Assembly (NCBI GenBank): GCA_022360775.1
Contig: JAKSCD010000216.1
Location: 1-33,106 of the forward strand
From: Sneathiellales bacterium
Lineage (GTDB): Bacteria > Pseudomonadota > Alphaproteobacteria > Sneathiellales > Sneathiellaceae
DNA length: 33,106 nucleotides
Direction of reading: 5' to 3'
Positions 8,131-15,316 of this stretch are shown here, piece by piece. Each line of letters begins with the position of its first letter. Position 1 is the stretch's first letter. Below the pieces are notes generated by a model. The model saw only the letters and a list, made by a program, of their open reading frames with translations. It was not told the DNA's origin and ran no database searches. The position numbers and the translations under genes were made by a program.

Positions 8131-8739
8131 ATGGTTCGCCCTAAGAAAAGTGAAGCGATTGATATTCCGCATCTTGCCGTTCAGGAAGCGATCCGCTTTC
8201 TGCAAGAACAGGAAACGCTGGAGTTATCCCTCTCCATGCTCTCGGCGAAAATCGGATGTAAACCGCCGGCACTTTATAACCATTTCAGGGGAAAAGACGA
8301 TCTGTTCAGGCAGGTGCGCCTGGCCGTTTTTCAGCAGCAGATCGCGGCAAAAAAAGAAAGATATGAAGGGAATGTCGAGGATCCGCTGGCGGCGCTCATG
8401 GAAGGGGGGCTAGCCTATCTCTCCTTTGCCGAGAAGCACCCGGCGCTTTATCGGCTTCTCTATTGCCCGGGAGAGAAAATCCTTTCAGGTGATCGTGATC
8501 CGATTGCCGACAATGCCCTCGAAATCCTCTCAAGCGGAATAGAAAATTGTCAAAAAGCCGGTTTCGCTACAGGTATGAATGCGGCAAAACTTGCAAGTTT
8601 TCTCTGGTCTGCAGTTCATGGTGCAGCTTTGCTGGCCATGGACCAAATCGATCAAAAAGATGCTTCTGAACGCTGGGATATTGCCCGCAATACCGTGCAA
8701 ACCAGCATTCGCCTCTTCAAGCAAACGACTTCCAGCTAG
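8131..8739 (+). CDS. TetR/AcrR family regulator with WHG-type ligand domain
   Basis: 202 residues. HTH about 25-50: LSLSMLSAKIGCKPPALYNHFRGKDDLFRQV. The C-terminal half has YLSFAEKHPALYRLLY and FLWSAVHGAALLAM, the pattern of the WHG (TetR_C_13/25-like) domain. I start at ATG 8131 (GGAGATCAGG just before) rather than the TTG at 8107. It is divergent from the SDR-isomerase operon and 32 bases before the DUF6544/6920-like gene; both are likely targets. Confidence 0.9.
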   Translation: MVRPKKSEAIDIPHLAVQEAIRFLQEQETLELSLSMLSAKIGCKPPALYNHFRGKDDLFRQVRLAVFQQQIAAKKERYEGNVEDPLAALMEGGLAYLSFAEKHPALYRLLYCPGEKILSGDRDPIADNALEILSSGIENCQKAGFATGMNAAKLASFLWSAVHGAALLAMDQIDQKDASERWDIARNTVQTSIRLFKQTTSS

Positions 8740-8771
8740 TTCCTTTTCATCCCTCACTAAAGGAGATTTCA

Positions 8772-9626
8772 GTGTCAAAGATAAAGAAAACCCTCATGAT
8801 CGGGGGTGTGATCTCGGCTGCCCTGATCACTTATGTCGCTTTTTCTGCTTCCTCAACCCGGGAACAGATAAATCAGGCGGAGCAGGATGTTAAAATTAAA
8901 GCAGAAAAACTGCCGTTAGCATCGGATCAGAAAACAGACTTGTCACATCTGCCTGAGCCGGTAAAACGCTATTTTACTTATGTTTTTCCTGATGGCCTTA
9001 AACCAGAATACCGATGGGCTGAAGTGGAGATGAGCGGAAGTTTCAGGCGTCCGCAGACTAAAGGATTTGCGCCAACTACAGCACGGCAAGTTGTCTCTGG
9101 CACTGATCCGGATCTGGTTTTTTCAGCGGATACACCAATTGCCGGCCCCCTATGGGCGATTGCCTATGATATCTATGTTAACGGCCAGATGGAGATGGAA
9201 GCGAGGCTTCTTTCAACCCTCTCTGTCATGCATGAAACAGGTACCCCGATCCTGAACCGTATTTCGCTAAGGCGATGGTTACTGGAAAGCCCGACCTATC
9301 CTTTTGCCTTGCTGCCTGGTGGTCCTGTCACCTGGGAAGCGGTCAGTAAGAATAAAGCCCGGGCAACAGTCAGGGCCTATGGTGAACAGGCGTCCCTGAT
9401 TGCTGAAATTGATGAGCAGGGCAGGTTGATCAGTTTTGCCGCCGAGGAAGATGGAGATCTCACAACGCCTTATCATGGTTCCGGCGAATATGTAAAACGC
9501 AGGAATTATCAGCTGATAGACGGTATCCGGATCCCGATGAATTTCGAGATTTCCCGAATGGCGAAGGGGAAAATCTATCCATTCTGGAAAGGGCGTATTG
9601 ACATGATCCGTTTTGGAAAAAACTGA
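8772..9626 (+). CDS. Membrane-anchored DUF6544/DUF6920-like protein
   Basis: 284 residues starting at GTG 8772, seven bases after AAAGGAG. A single N-terminal hydrophobic segment (about 7-26) suggests an anchor or signal. LPEPVKRYFTYVFPDG, then the AEVEMSGSFR strand, RRWLLESPTYPFALLPGGPVTWE and ADLTTPY-like YHGSGEYVKRRNYQLIDGIRIPMNFEI resemble the family I know as DUF6544/DUF6920; the function of that family is not established. 32 bases behind the TetR gene, so probably one transcript and self-controlled. Family naming is from memory. Confidence 0.65.
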   Translation: MSKIKKTLMIGGVISAALITYVAFSASSTREQINQAEQDVKIKAEKLPLASDQKTDLSHLPEPVKRYFTYVFPDGLKPEYRWAEVEMSGSFRRPQTKGFAPTTARQVVSGTDPDLVFSADTPIAGPLWAIAYDIYVNGQMEMEARLLSTLSVMHETGTPILNRISLRRWLLESPTYPFALLPGGPVTWEAVSKNKARATVRAYGEQASLIAEIDEQGRLISFAAEEDGDLTTPYHGSGEYVKRRNYQLIDGIRIPMNFEISRMAKGKIYPFWKGRIDMIRFGKN

Positions 9627-9643
9627 AGAAGGATCCGGTAACA

Positions 9644-9670
9644 GAGTCTCTCAAAGAGAGAGGCTCTTTC
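9644..9670. terminator. Weak hairpin between convergent genes
   Basis: CTCTC-AAA-GAGAG core extended by GAG/CTC across a bulge, then TTTC. It sits between the stop codons at 9626 and 9669 and overlaps the 3' end of the TetR gene by two bases. Confidence 0.35.
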
Positions 9671-10244
9671 AGATTGAGACTTTCAAAAGGGAAAGCGCTG
9701 TCTCAACGGAAGTCTCTGCCAGCGGATCTTCTCCATCATAAGTGACACCGCAAAGCCGTATATGGTCAGGCTCGGCCACGCGTGCAATAAGATCCGAAAG
9801 GCCTTCCAGATAGTCAGGACCAAGATGTTCATCCCTGAACATTTGCCGAAGGGCCTTGCGGACGCATTGGCGATTACTGGTGGAGGCAAGAATATATCCT
9901 TCAGAGACAATACATTCGGGCCGGGTTAAAATGGAAAGATGCTCTTTGGAATAGGCCCTGTAACGCAGGAGATGATCTTTCAGTGCAGCACGGTTTTCGT
10001 CATAATTCTGCGCGCGCCGCAAGGATTGGCGTGTTTCTTCAAAGAGCGGTTCATATCCTACGGACATAAAGGAAAAGGCGAGGGAGCCAATATCCGGAAA
10101 GTGCCGATACACCGTTCCGCGGCCCAGTCCTGAAAGCCTGACAATTTCCGACATGGTAGGCAAGCCTGGCTGTTCTGTACGGGTGGCATTGTGAAAGGCC
10201 TCCATAATCAGTTCTCTGTTGTGAACAGCATCGCTGCGGGGCAT
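9669..10244 (-). CDS. TetR/AcrR family repressor of the nitronate monooxygenase unit
   Basis: 191 residues. HTH about 28-53: LPTMSEIVRLSGLGRGTVYRHFPDIGSLAFSF. The C-terminal domain resembles the TetR proteins with VRKALRQMFRD; no ligand can be assigned. The ATG at 10244 follows AGGAGAAACC. Divergent from the nitronate monooxygenase gene with two copies of an operator-like repeat in the 127-bp gap, so it likely represses both itself and that enzyme. Confidence 0.9.
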   Translation of the reverse strand: MPRSDAVHNRELIMEAFHNATRTEQPGLPTMSEIVRLSGLGRGTVYRHFPDIGSLAFSFMSVGYEPLFEETRQSLRRAQNYDENRAALKDHLLRYRAYSKEHLSILTRPECIVSEGYILASTSNRQCVRKALRQMFRDEHLGPDYLEGLSDLIARVAEPDHIRLCGVTYDGEDPLAETSVETALSLLKVSI

Positions 10245-10274
10245 GGTTTCTCCTGCTCGCCTTAAAACTCTATC

Positions 10275-10319
10275 TGGACAAATGTCCGTTTATGGATTAT
10301 ATGGACAAATGTCCGTTTA
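10275..10319. promoter_or_regulatory. Two identical 18-bp operator repeats
   Basis: TGGACAAATGTCCGTTTA occurs at 10275-10292 and again at 10302-10319, period 27. Each contains the dyad GGACA-AA-TGTCC, a common TetR half-site arrangement. They lie in the gap between the TetR gene (starts 10244) and the nitronate monooxygenase (starts 10372). 27 bp is about two and a half helical turns, so two dimers would sit on opposite faces. Confidence 0.7.
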
Positions 10320-10371
10320 GGAAAGTTTTAATTCAGGGCTGCATTTTCAGCATAAAAACAGGAGAAAACCC

Positions 10372-11331
10372 GTGTCACTGCCTCCCGTCCTTCAGAACAG
10401 ATTGTCTGTTCCTGTTATTGGTTCACCACTTTTCATTATTTCCAATCCTGATCTGGTGATTGCCCAATGTAAGGCAGGGATTGTTGGATCCTTTCCCGCC
10501 TTGAATGCACGCCCCGCAGAAGTTCTTGACCAGTGGCTGAAGAAAATCACTGAAGAGCTGGATGCTTATAACCAGGCTAACCCGGATAATCCTGCCGCGC
10601 CTTTTGCTGTCAACCAGATCGTGCATAAATCCAATGACCGTCTGGACCACGATGTTGAGATGTGTGTCAAATACAAGGTACCTATTGTCATTACCTCTCT
10701 GGGCGCCCGTGAAGATGTGAACGAGGCCATCCATTCTTATGGCGGTATTGTTATTCACGATATTATCAATAACTTCTTCGCCAAGAAGGCTATCCAGAAA
10801 GGCGCGGATGGTGTGATCGCCGTAGCCGCTGGCGCCGGTGGTCATGCGGGAACACTTTCCCCATTTGCCCTTATCCAGGAAATTCGCGAATGGTTTGATG
10901 GTCTGGTCCTGCTGGGAGGCTCTATCGGAACCGGTGATGCTGTCCTTGCGGCCCAGGCAATGGGAGCGGATCTCGCCTATATGGGATCAACCTTCATTGC
11001 AACCAAAGAAGCCAATGCAATGGAAGGGTATAAGCAGTGCCTAGTGGATAGCAATGCAGATGATATCGTCTATACCAATCTCTTTACCGGAGTGCATGGC
11101 AATTACCTGAAGCCTTCCATTGTGAATGCAGGTATGGACCCGGATAATTTGCCGGAAAGCGACCCAAGTAAAATGAATTTTGGCTCTGGCGGTAATGCCA
11201 AATCAAAAGCCTGGAAGGATATCTGGGGCTGTGGTCAGGGTATCGGTGCCATCAAGGAAATTGGAACAGCCGGAGAAGTGGTTGAAAAGCTGAAACGGGA
11301 ATATGAAGCCGCCAAAAAACGGATTGCCTGA
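10372..11331 (+). CDS. Nitronate monooxygenase (2-nitropropane dioxygenase family)
   Basis: 319 residues, FMN-dependent TIM-barrel oxidase that oxidises nitronates. Visible: GSPLFIISNPDLVIAQCKAG start, AVNQIVHKSNDRLDHD, the catalytic His in AAGAGGHAGTLSPF (H158), and the phosphate-binding GGSIGTGDAVLAAQAMGADLAYMGSTF. Length matches the family. Starts at GTG 10372 with AGGAG eight bases upstream. Followed closely by a strong terminator. Divergent TetR gene and duplicated operator suggest substrate- or stress-induced expression. Some family members act on other enolates, so propionate-3-nitronate as substrate is an inference from the family. Confidence 0.92.
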   Translation: MSLPPVLQNRLSVPVIGSPLFIISNPDLVIAQCKAGIVGSFPALNARPAEVLDQWLKKITEELDAYNQANPDNPAAPFAVNQIVHKSNDRLDHDVEMCVKYKVPIVITSLGAREDVNEAIHSYGGIVIHDIINNFFAKKAIQKGADGVIAVAAGAGGHAGTLSPFALIQEIREWFDGLVLLGGSIGTGDAVLAAQAMGADLAYMGSTFIATKEANAMEGYKQCLVDSNADDIVYTNLFTGVHGNYLKPSIVNAGMDPDNLPESDPSKMNFGSGGNAKSKAWKDIWGCGQGIGAIKEIGTAGEVVEKLKREYEAAKKRIA

Positions 11332-11351
11332 TCGCTGATGGATTTATAAAG

Positions 11352-11382
11352 AAAAAAGCCTCCATCTAGGAGGCTTTTTTTG
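11352..11382. terminator. Bidirectional intrinsic terminator
   Basis: Perfect 12-bp stem AAAAAAGCCTCC / GGAGGCTTTTTT with loop ATCTA. Lies between the convergent stops of the nitronate monooxygenase (11331) and the rod-like protein (11386). Confidence 0.9.
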
Positions 11383-11385
11383 TTG

Positions 11386-11778
11386 CTAGGATTTGATGTC
11401 CAGCAAGGTTGCCTGCATTTCGTCCCAGGTGATGAGGGAGGCGATATTCGCTTCGTAAGATCGTTGGGCGATCTGGTTATTGACCAGATTGGTCGCAAGG
11501 TCCGTGTTGGGCACTTCCACAAACCCTTCGTCCGATGCCAGAGAATGATCTGGCACGTAGGCGAGGGCGGTCGCCGGATCCTTTGGCTTGATATGGACTT
11601 CCGGACCGCCAGAAGGGCCCGTGGTCTGGACAGCATCAAGTGCCTGATAAGCTGCATCTTCTCCCGTTGCACCAGGTGTGCCGACGGTCTGATGGTTTGC
11701 GATATTGCTTGCCCCAGTCGCTACGTGGCGTGTCGCGGCACGCATTCCGGCCAAGGCTGAACCCACAATAGAATCCAT
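11386..11778 (-). CDS. Orphan FlgC-like flagellar rod protein
   Basis: 130 residues. The N-terminal rod motif is ATGASNIANHQTVGTPG, and the C-terminus DEGFVEVPNTDLATNLVNNQIAQRSYEANIASL is the flagellar basal-body rod C-terminal domain. It is shorter and more divergent than the genuine FlgC at 17891 (D-x-GYVKVPNVN...), and lies alone between nitronate monooxygenase and LysE genes. The track begins at a TTG two codons earlier; ATG 11778 is preferred, although its ribosome site is weak. May be an extra rod or hook-basal accessory subunit, or a specialised paralogue; the bona fide flgBC pair is elsewhere in this window. A GTATAAA/TTTATAC inverted repeat (11793-11819) stands 14 bases before the start. 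Confidence 0.8.
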   Translation of the reverse strand: MDSIVGSALAGMRAATRHVATGASNIANHQTVGTPGATGEDAAYQALDAVQTTGPSGGPEVHIKPKDPATALAYVPDHSLASDEGFVEVPNTDLATNLVNNQIAQRSYEANIASLITWDEMQATLLDIKS

Positions 11779-11888
11779 AGTCAATCCGATCTGTATAAAA
11801 TTTTAAATAAACTTTATACGAAAATAAATAATCAATAATGCACTTTATAAGAGTTATTTCTTAACAAATTATTAATTTCTAAAGGGCG

Positions 11889-12482
11889 CTAATCCACAAG
11901 GATCATGATAACGGTGAACACAAGCAGGCTTGCCATCACAGCGTTAAAGATTTTCCGGGATTTTGGTGAAGAAAGCAGGCGACGAAGCTGTGTCCCGAGA
12001 ATAACCCAGACCAGAACAGCAGGAAAGCTCACTGCTGCATGTCCTCCCACGAGGAAGGCAATATCTAATGCTGTAATCTCGCTCCCGCTGGTGAAAAGAG
12101 AGGGAATAGTGCTCGCAAGGATCCAGGCTTTCGGGTTGATATATTGAAAAAGCGCGGCTTCGAGAAAGCTGAGTGGTTTGCCTGCTTTTGTGGATGCAGC
12201 TTCCCCGGCATTGAAGATCCGCCATGCAAGATAGAGCAGGTAGGCGCTTCCCAGATATTTCATGACGGATTGTAAAATCGGAACTTGCGTAAAGATCTGC
12301 CCAAGTCCAAAGCAGACAATCGCCAGCATGATTAAAAAACCGAGATAAACACCCAGGAAATGGGGGATTGTTCTTCTAAACCCAAAATTCACTCCGGATG
12401 AGGCAAGCATGATGTTATTCGGCCCGGGTGTAACCGAATTGATAAAGGAATAAACCATCAAGGGAAAGATAGAGACACTCAT
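11889..12482 (-). CDS. LysE/RhtB family amino-acid exporter
   Basis: 197 residues and about six membrane segments. The N-terminal SVTPGPNNIMLASSGVNFGFRRTIPHFLGVYLGF is the LysE/RhtB signature; FQYINPKAWILA is the second conserved motif. Such proteins export amino acids or their derivatives (homoserine, threonine, cysteine and others); the substrate is not readable. I use ATG 12482; the track start at 12491 is a GTG three codons earlier. Monocistronic; it follows the EndoU/immunity-like genes on the same strand with a 71-bp gap but no functional tie is evident. Confidence 0.9.
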   Translation of the reverse strand: MSVSIFPLMVYSFINSVTPGPNNIMLASSGVNFGFRRTIPHFLGVYLGFLIMLAIVCFGLGQIFTQVPILQSVMKYLGSAYLLYLAWRIFNAGEAASTKAGKPLSFLEAALFQYINPKAWILASTIPSLFTSGSEITALDIAFLVGGHAAVSFPAVLVWVILGTQLRRLLSSPKSRKIFNAVMASLLVFTVIMILVD

Positions 12483-12553
12483 CCGCACCACCCAAAAAAG
12501 ATCAGATGAATACTGTGTCCCCTTTTTTAAAATAAGTCAATAATACTGACCAA

Positions 12554-12829
12554 TTATGAATTTGGTTTTTCTATCCACAGGTTGAGGATTTCCGTGAATC
12601 TGCTGCGTGGTATCAGGACTTTCTGTTCTTCATCATAAAGGTTCTCAATCTCTATATTTTCTTTAGTTATCAATAAATTGAATAAATTTCCTGCGATCTC
12701 GAAAGAAGATCTGTTTTCCTTTTCGAAAAGATCTCGAAGATGGTTGGCGAAAGAAAGGTTATCGCGGATTTCAGTTTCGAAAAACTCGGCAAGCATTTCA
12801 TTTTCAAACTTGTCACGCTTGCCATTCAT
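12554..12829 (-). CDS. Small acidic protein, putative EndoU immunity partner
   Basis: 91 residues, net acidic (about 19 D/E against 12 K/R), no signal peptide and no membrane span: a small cytoplasmic protein. I recognise no family. Its ATG overlaps the stop of the EndoU gene (TCAT at 12826-12829 on the plus strand), so translation is coupled. Codon use differs from neighbours: many ATA, TTA and AGA codons and AT-rich. Small acidic proteins encoded directly behind a nuclease toxin are usually its inhibitor, which motivates the immunity reading; there is no direct evidence for binding. It could also be an unrelated hypothetical. Confidence 0.65.
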   Translation of the reverse strand: MNGKRDKFENEMLAEFFETEIRDNLSFANHLRDLFEKENRSSFEIAGNLFNLLITKENIEIENLYDEEQKVLIPRSRFTEILNLWIEKPNS

Positions 12830-13332
12830 TCTGTTCCATCCTTTCTATAGAGAGGGTAGGCAGTAATGATACGACCGTCTTTCAGCAGATACCCTTCAAT
12901 CTTGAAGCCATAACCTGAAGGGCCTCGCCATTTCCTCGGATGCTCCAGTTCATCCTGGTGATAGGCCTGAAGGATTGCTTTGATGAGTTGCTGTCGTGTC
13001 AGATGGCTTGGAAACAGACTGGAGAATTTCTCCTTCCACTTTTTGCTATGGGGATCGTAAATTTCCACCAGTGCCGTATAAACGCCCGCTTTATTGGGCC
13101 CCTCCAGTTTCCTGGAAATTCGGGCTGTCCTGTTGGAGGGAGGATTACTGATGTGATGAAAGCCGGTGGGCCTGCCTCTTTGATTGATTTCGCCGTCAAA
13201 AACATGCACCAGATGAATAGGCGGGGTTGTGTCACTCCAGATCTTCAGGTCTTTGGGATATGCAAGGCAGGACCAGAAGACAAGCCCAAGAAGGAAAGGA
13301 AGTGCGAGAGAGGACCTTAAGGCGCTAGCCAC
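12826..13332 (-). CDS. Exported bacterial EndoU ribonuclease-domain protein
   Basis: 168 residues from GTG 13332. Residues 1-25 (VASALRSSLALPFLLGLVFWSCLAYP) look like a signal peptide. The rest matches bacterial EndoU (PF14436-type) end to end: HVFDGEINQRGRPTGFHHI with both catalytic histidines, VYTALVEIYD, KEKFSSLFPSHLTRQQLIKAILQAY, and WRGPSGYGFKIEGYLLKDGRIITAYP with the conserved Thr and Tyr near the C-terminus. EndoU domains cleave RNA at uridines and often are toxin tips (for example CdiA C-termini). Start uncertain: the track start at 13395 (TTG) would overlap fliP by 71 bases; GTG 13335/13332 overlap it by about 8-11 and give a clean signal peptide, but the ribosome site is weak. Behind it, overlapping by 4 bases, is a small acidic ORF. 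Confidence 0.82.
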   Translation of the reverse strand: MASALRSSLALPFLLGLVFWSCLAYPKDLKIWSDTTPPIHLVHVFDGEINQRGRPTGFHHISNPPSNRTARISRKLEGPNKAGVYTALVEIYDPHSKKWKEKFSSLFPSHLTRQQLIKAILQAYHQDELEHPRKWRGPSGYGFKIEGYLLKDGRIITAYPLYRKDGTE

Positions 13333-14131
13333 CACCAGCCCCGCGCACGAAACTTTCCACCAGGCTTTTGGCAACCAGGTTCCATCCATCAACAAGCACG
13401 AAGAAAATCAGCTTGAAGGGAAGGGCGATCATGACAGGCGGCAGCATCATCATACCCATGGACATGAGGATGGAAGCAACAACCATGTCGATGACCAGGA
13501 AGGGGACGAAAAGCAAAAAGCCGATCTCGAAGGCCCGCTTCAACTCGCTGATCATAAATGCTGGCACAAGCACTTTTAGCGGGATTTCCTCTGGTGCTGC
13601 CACATCTTCAGTTGCACTGAGATCCATAAAAAGAAGGACGTCTTTTTCCCGCGCATGCTTCAGCATGAAATCCCTGAACGGAACTGAAATTCGTTCAAAG
13701 GCGGTTTCCTCGTCAATTTGCTCATTAATCAAAGGAAGAAGTCCTTCATCATAAGCCCGCTCGAATGTCGGGGCCATGATGAAACCTGTCAGGAACAGCG
13801 CAAGAGAGATAATGACGACATTCGGCGGAGTGGTTTGCACGCCGATGGCACTTCTCAGAAGCGAAAGAACAACAATCAGTCGCGTAAAGGAGGTGGTGAC
13901 AATCAGTATGGCTGGCGCCAGACTGAGGACGGTCATCAGAACGATGATCTGGACAATTCGTCCGGTAAGCGGACCCGCTTCCTCTCCAAGGTCAAGGGAT
14001 AGTGATTGCGCAAGGGCTTCTGCGGGGACAAACCACGCAACGATAGCCAAAAGCGCGGTTGCGACAAAAAGCAGATGAGAAGGGCGGAATTTTTTCAGCC
14101 AAATGGTGAGGTATGGTCTCCAGGCCTTCAT
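13325..14131 (-). CDS. fliP: Flagellar export gate protein FliP
   Basis: 268 residues. A cleavable N-terminal signal-like segment (to about 42) precedes QIIVLMTVLSLAPAILIVTTSFTRLIVVLSLLRSAIGVQTTPPN, the invariant FliP block, then FERISVPFRDFMLKHA, LLFMDL, VLVPAFMISELKRAFEIGFLLFVPFLVIDMVVASILMSMGMMMLPP. FliP forms the core of the inner-membrane export gate with FliQ and FliR, whose genes are 5 kb away on the other strand. Its ATG overlaps the fliO stop by 4 bases. The 3' end overlaps the EndoU gene. Confidence 0.98.
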   Translation of the reverse strand: MKAWRPYLTIWLKKFRPSHLLFVATALLAIVAWFVPAEALAQSLSLDLGEEAGPLTGRIVQIIVLMTVLSLAPAILIVTTSFTRLIVVLSLLRSAIGVQTTPPNVVIISLALFLTGFIMAPTFERAYDEGLLPLINEQIDEETAFERISVPFRDFMLKHAREKDVLLFMDLSATEDVAAPEEIPLKVLVPAFMISELKRAFEIGFLLFVPFLVIDMVVASILMSMGMMMLPPVMIALPFKLIFFVLVDGWNLVAKSLVESFVRGAGGG

Positions 14132-14511
14132 TTTGACGGGTTCACTCTTTCATGAAGGGGAGGTAGTTTTGCGAAAGAAGGTTCTTTGCCTGCCTCCTCC
14201 GGCATGTCTTCATCGAGAAAAACCTCTTTTGGCGTTTCCGGTTTTTTGATCTGAATATTCTGCTCGATCACCAGGTCTCTCTCGGGTCCAAGAAGCAGGA
14301 GATGTTCCTGGTCATCGCGGCGAACCAGAACCAGTTTTCGTTTTGCATCAACGGAGGTAACCTGCGTGACCCCTAGGCGTTTGCGATCGCCCCGTTTTCC
14401 ATCTGCCTTGGGGACCATTCCCATTTTTCGCCCGATCCAGGCCAGAAGACCGATAAGGCCCAATACAAGGATCAGAACCGCGATATATTTTATATAAGGA
14501 ATAAGGTCCAT
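14128..14511 (-). CDS. fliO: Flagellar biosynthesis protein FliO
   Basis: 127 residues: one N-terminal membrane span (about 8-27), then the FliO domain KRLGVTQVTSVDAKRKLVLVRRDDQEHLLLLGPERDLVIEQNI and a charged tail. FliO assists assembly of the FliP ring. Directly upstream of and overlapping fliP, as in other flagellar operons. Confidence 0.92.
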   Translation of the reverse strand: MDLIPYIKYIAVLILVLGLIGLLAWIGRKMGMVPKADGKRGDRKRLGVTQVTSVDAKRKLVLVRRDDQEHLLLLGPERDLVIEQNIQIKKPETPKEVFLDEDMPEEAGKEPSFAKLPPLHERVNPSK

Positions 14512-14591
14512 TCGAAGATTGTTCCGTTACTCAGGCGTTCTTTTAGGTATCATTAACCAATAAAAGTAAACAACGTGTTGGTTTTTGAAAA

Positions 14592-14891
14592 CTATTCTTT
14601 TTCTTTTGGGGGTTTTCCTTCAATCTGATCGATGCGGGTGCCAAGTTCTTTATAGCGAAGACGAATTTCCGCTGCCAGATCGTCGAGCATATTGAGGAGG
14701 TCCTTGAGTGCCCGGGTCAGACGATCCTTGTCTTCCGGGGATTGCTCACTCACCTGCTGATGGATGACCATGAGACGTTCAGGAAATCTCGAAATATCAA
14801 CATCCCCGCCTTTTTTTGCGCTTTCGTGCTGAAGCTCAAGTTCTTTGGCAAGATCTGCAATCAGCGTATCAAGATCATGATCAACGGACAT
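14592..14891 (-). CDS. Small coiled-coil protein in flagellar operon, unknown
   Basis: 99 residues, start ATG 14891 with AAAGGG seven bases before; the longer track start lacks support and overlaps the flhX-like gene. No signal peptide or membrane span. Predominantly helical and charged; the C-terminal half LTRALKDLLNMLDDLAAEIRLRYKELGTRIDQIE looks like a coiled coil. Not a recognised FliK, FlgN or FliT. Its ATG lies within the end of the flhX-like gene (11-base overlap), so it is coupled to an export-switch protein; an export chaperone or regulator is possible, but inferred from position only. Confidence 0.7.
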   Translation of the reverse strand: MSVDHDLDTLIADLAKELELQHESAKKGGDVDISRFPERLMVIHQQVSEQSPEDKDRLTRALKDLLNMLDDLAAEIRLRYKELGTRIDQIEGKPPKEKE

Positions 14892-15216
14892 CAATGTCCC
14901 TTTCACTGAAGAAAGCGGCTTCACTTTCCGTATCACCCTGGGATTTATAGAGGTAGGAGAGAATTTCCGAAACAGCAGCGAAGGCTTCCAGCGGGATCGG
15001 TGTATCCACATCCACCTCTTTCAGGATTTGTGCAAGATCGGCATCTTCACGGACTTTAACGCCATGTTCAAAGGCAATTTGCAGGATTTGCTCTGCAAGT
15101 GCGCCTTCACCGGTTGCTGTGACAACAGGGGCGTCAGTACTTCCTTTTTCATGGGAAAGGGCAACCGCTAGAGGCCGTTTTATTTGTTGTTCTTCATTCT
15201 CTTGCTCGTCTGACAT
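14881..15216 (-). CDS. FlhB C-terminal-domain homologue (FlhX/YlqH type)
   Basis: 111 residues. IKRPLAVALSHEKGSTDAPVVTATGEGALAEQILQIAFEHGVKVREDADLAQILKEVDVDTPIPLEAFAAVSEILSYLYK aligns with the FlhB cytoplasmic subdomain that follows the NPTH cleavage site, with no transmembrane part and no NPTH. Full FlhB is encoded at 19729 and has NPTH. Such stand-alone proteins (annotated EscU/YscU/HrcU family or FlhX) can substitute for the cleaved FlhB C-terminal fragment in substrate switching. First gene of the fliO-fliP operon here. A TTGACA-N17-TAGGGT promoter candidate lies 30 bases upstream. Confidence 0.88.
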   Translation of the reverse strand: MSDEQENEEQQIKRPLAVALSHEKGSTDAPVVTATGEGALAEQILQIAFEHGVKVREDADLAQILKEVDVDTPIPLEAFAAVSEILSYLYKSQGDTESEAAFFSERDIDVR

Positions 15217-15245
15217 TGCCGCTCCGTTTTGCAGACTGTTTTGAG

Positions 15246-15274
15246 ACCCTAGAAGCTATATAGATCAATGTCAA
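15246..15274 (-). promoter_or_regulatory. Candidate sigma-70 promoter of flhX-fliOP operon
   Basis: On the minus strand TTGACA, 17-base spacer, TAGGGT, 30 bases before the ATG at 15216. The -35 is perfect, the -10 poor. Confidence 0.35.
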
Positions 15275-15316
15275 TTAATGGCGAGCTTGAGCGAAAAAGA
15301 ATTTAAAATCAGTTGA

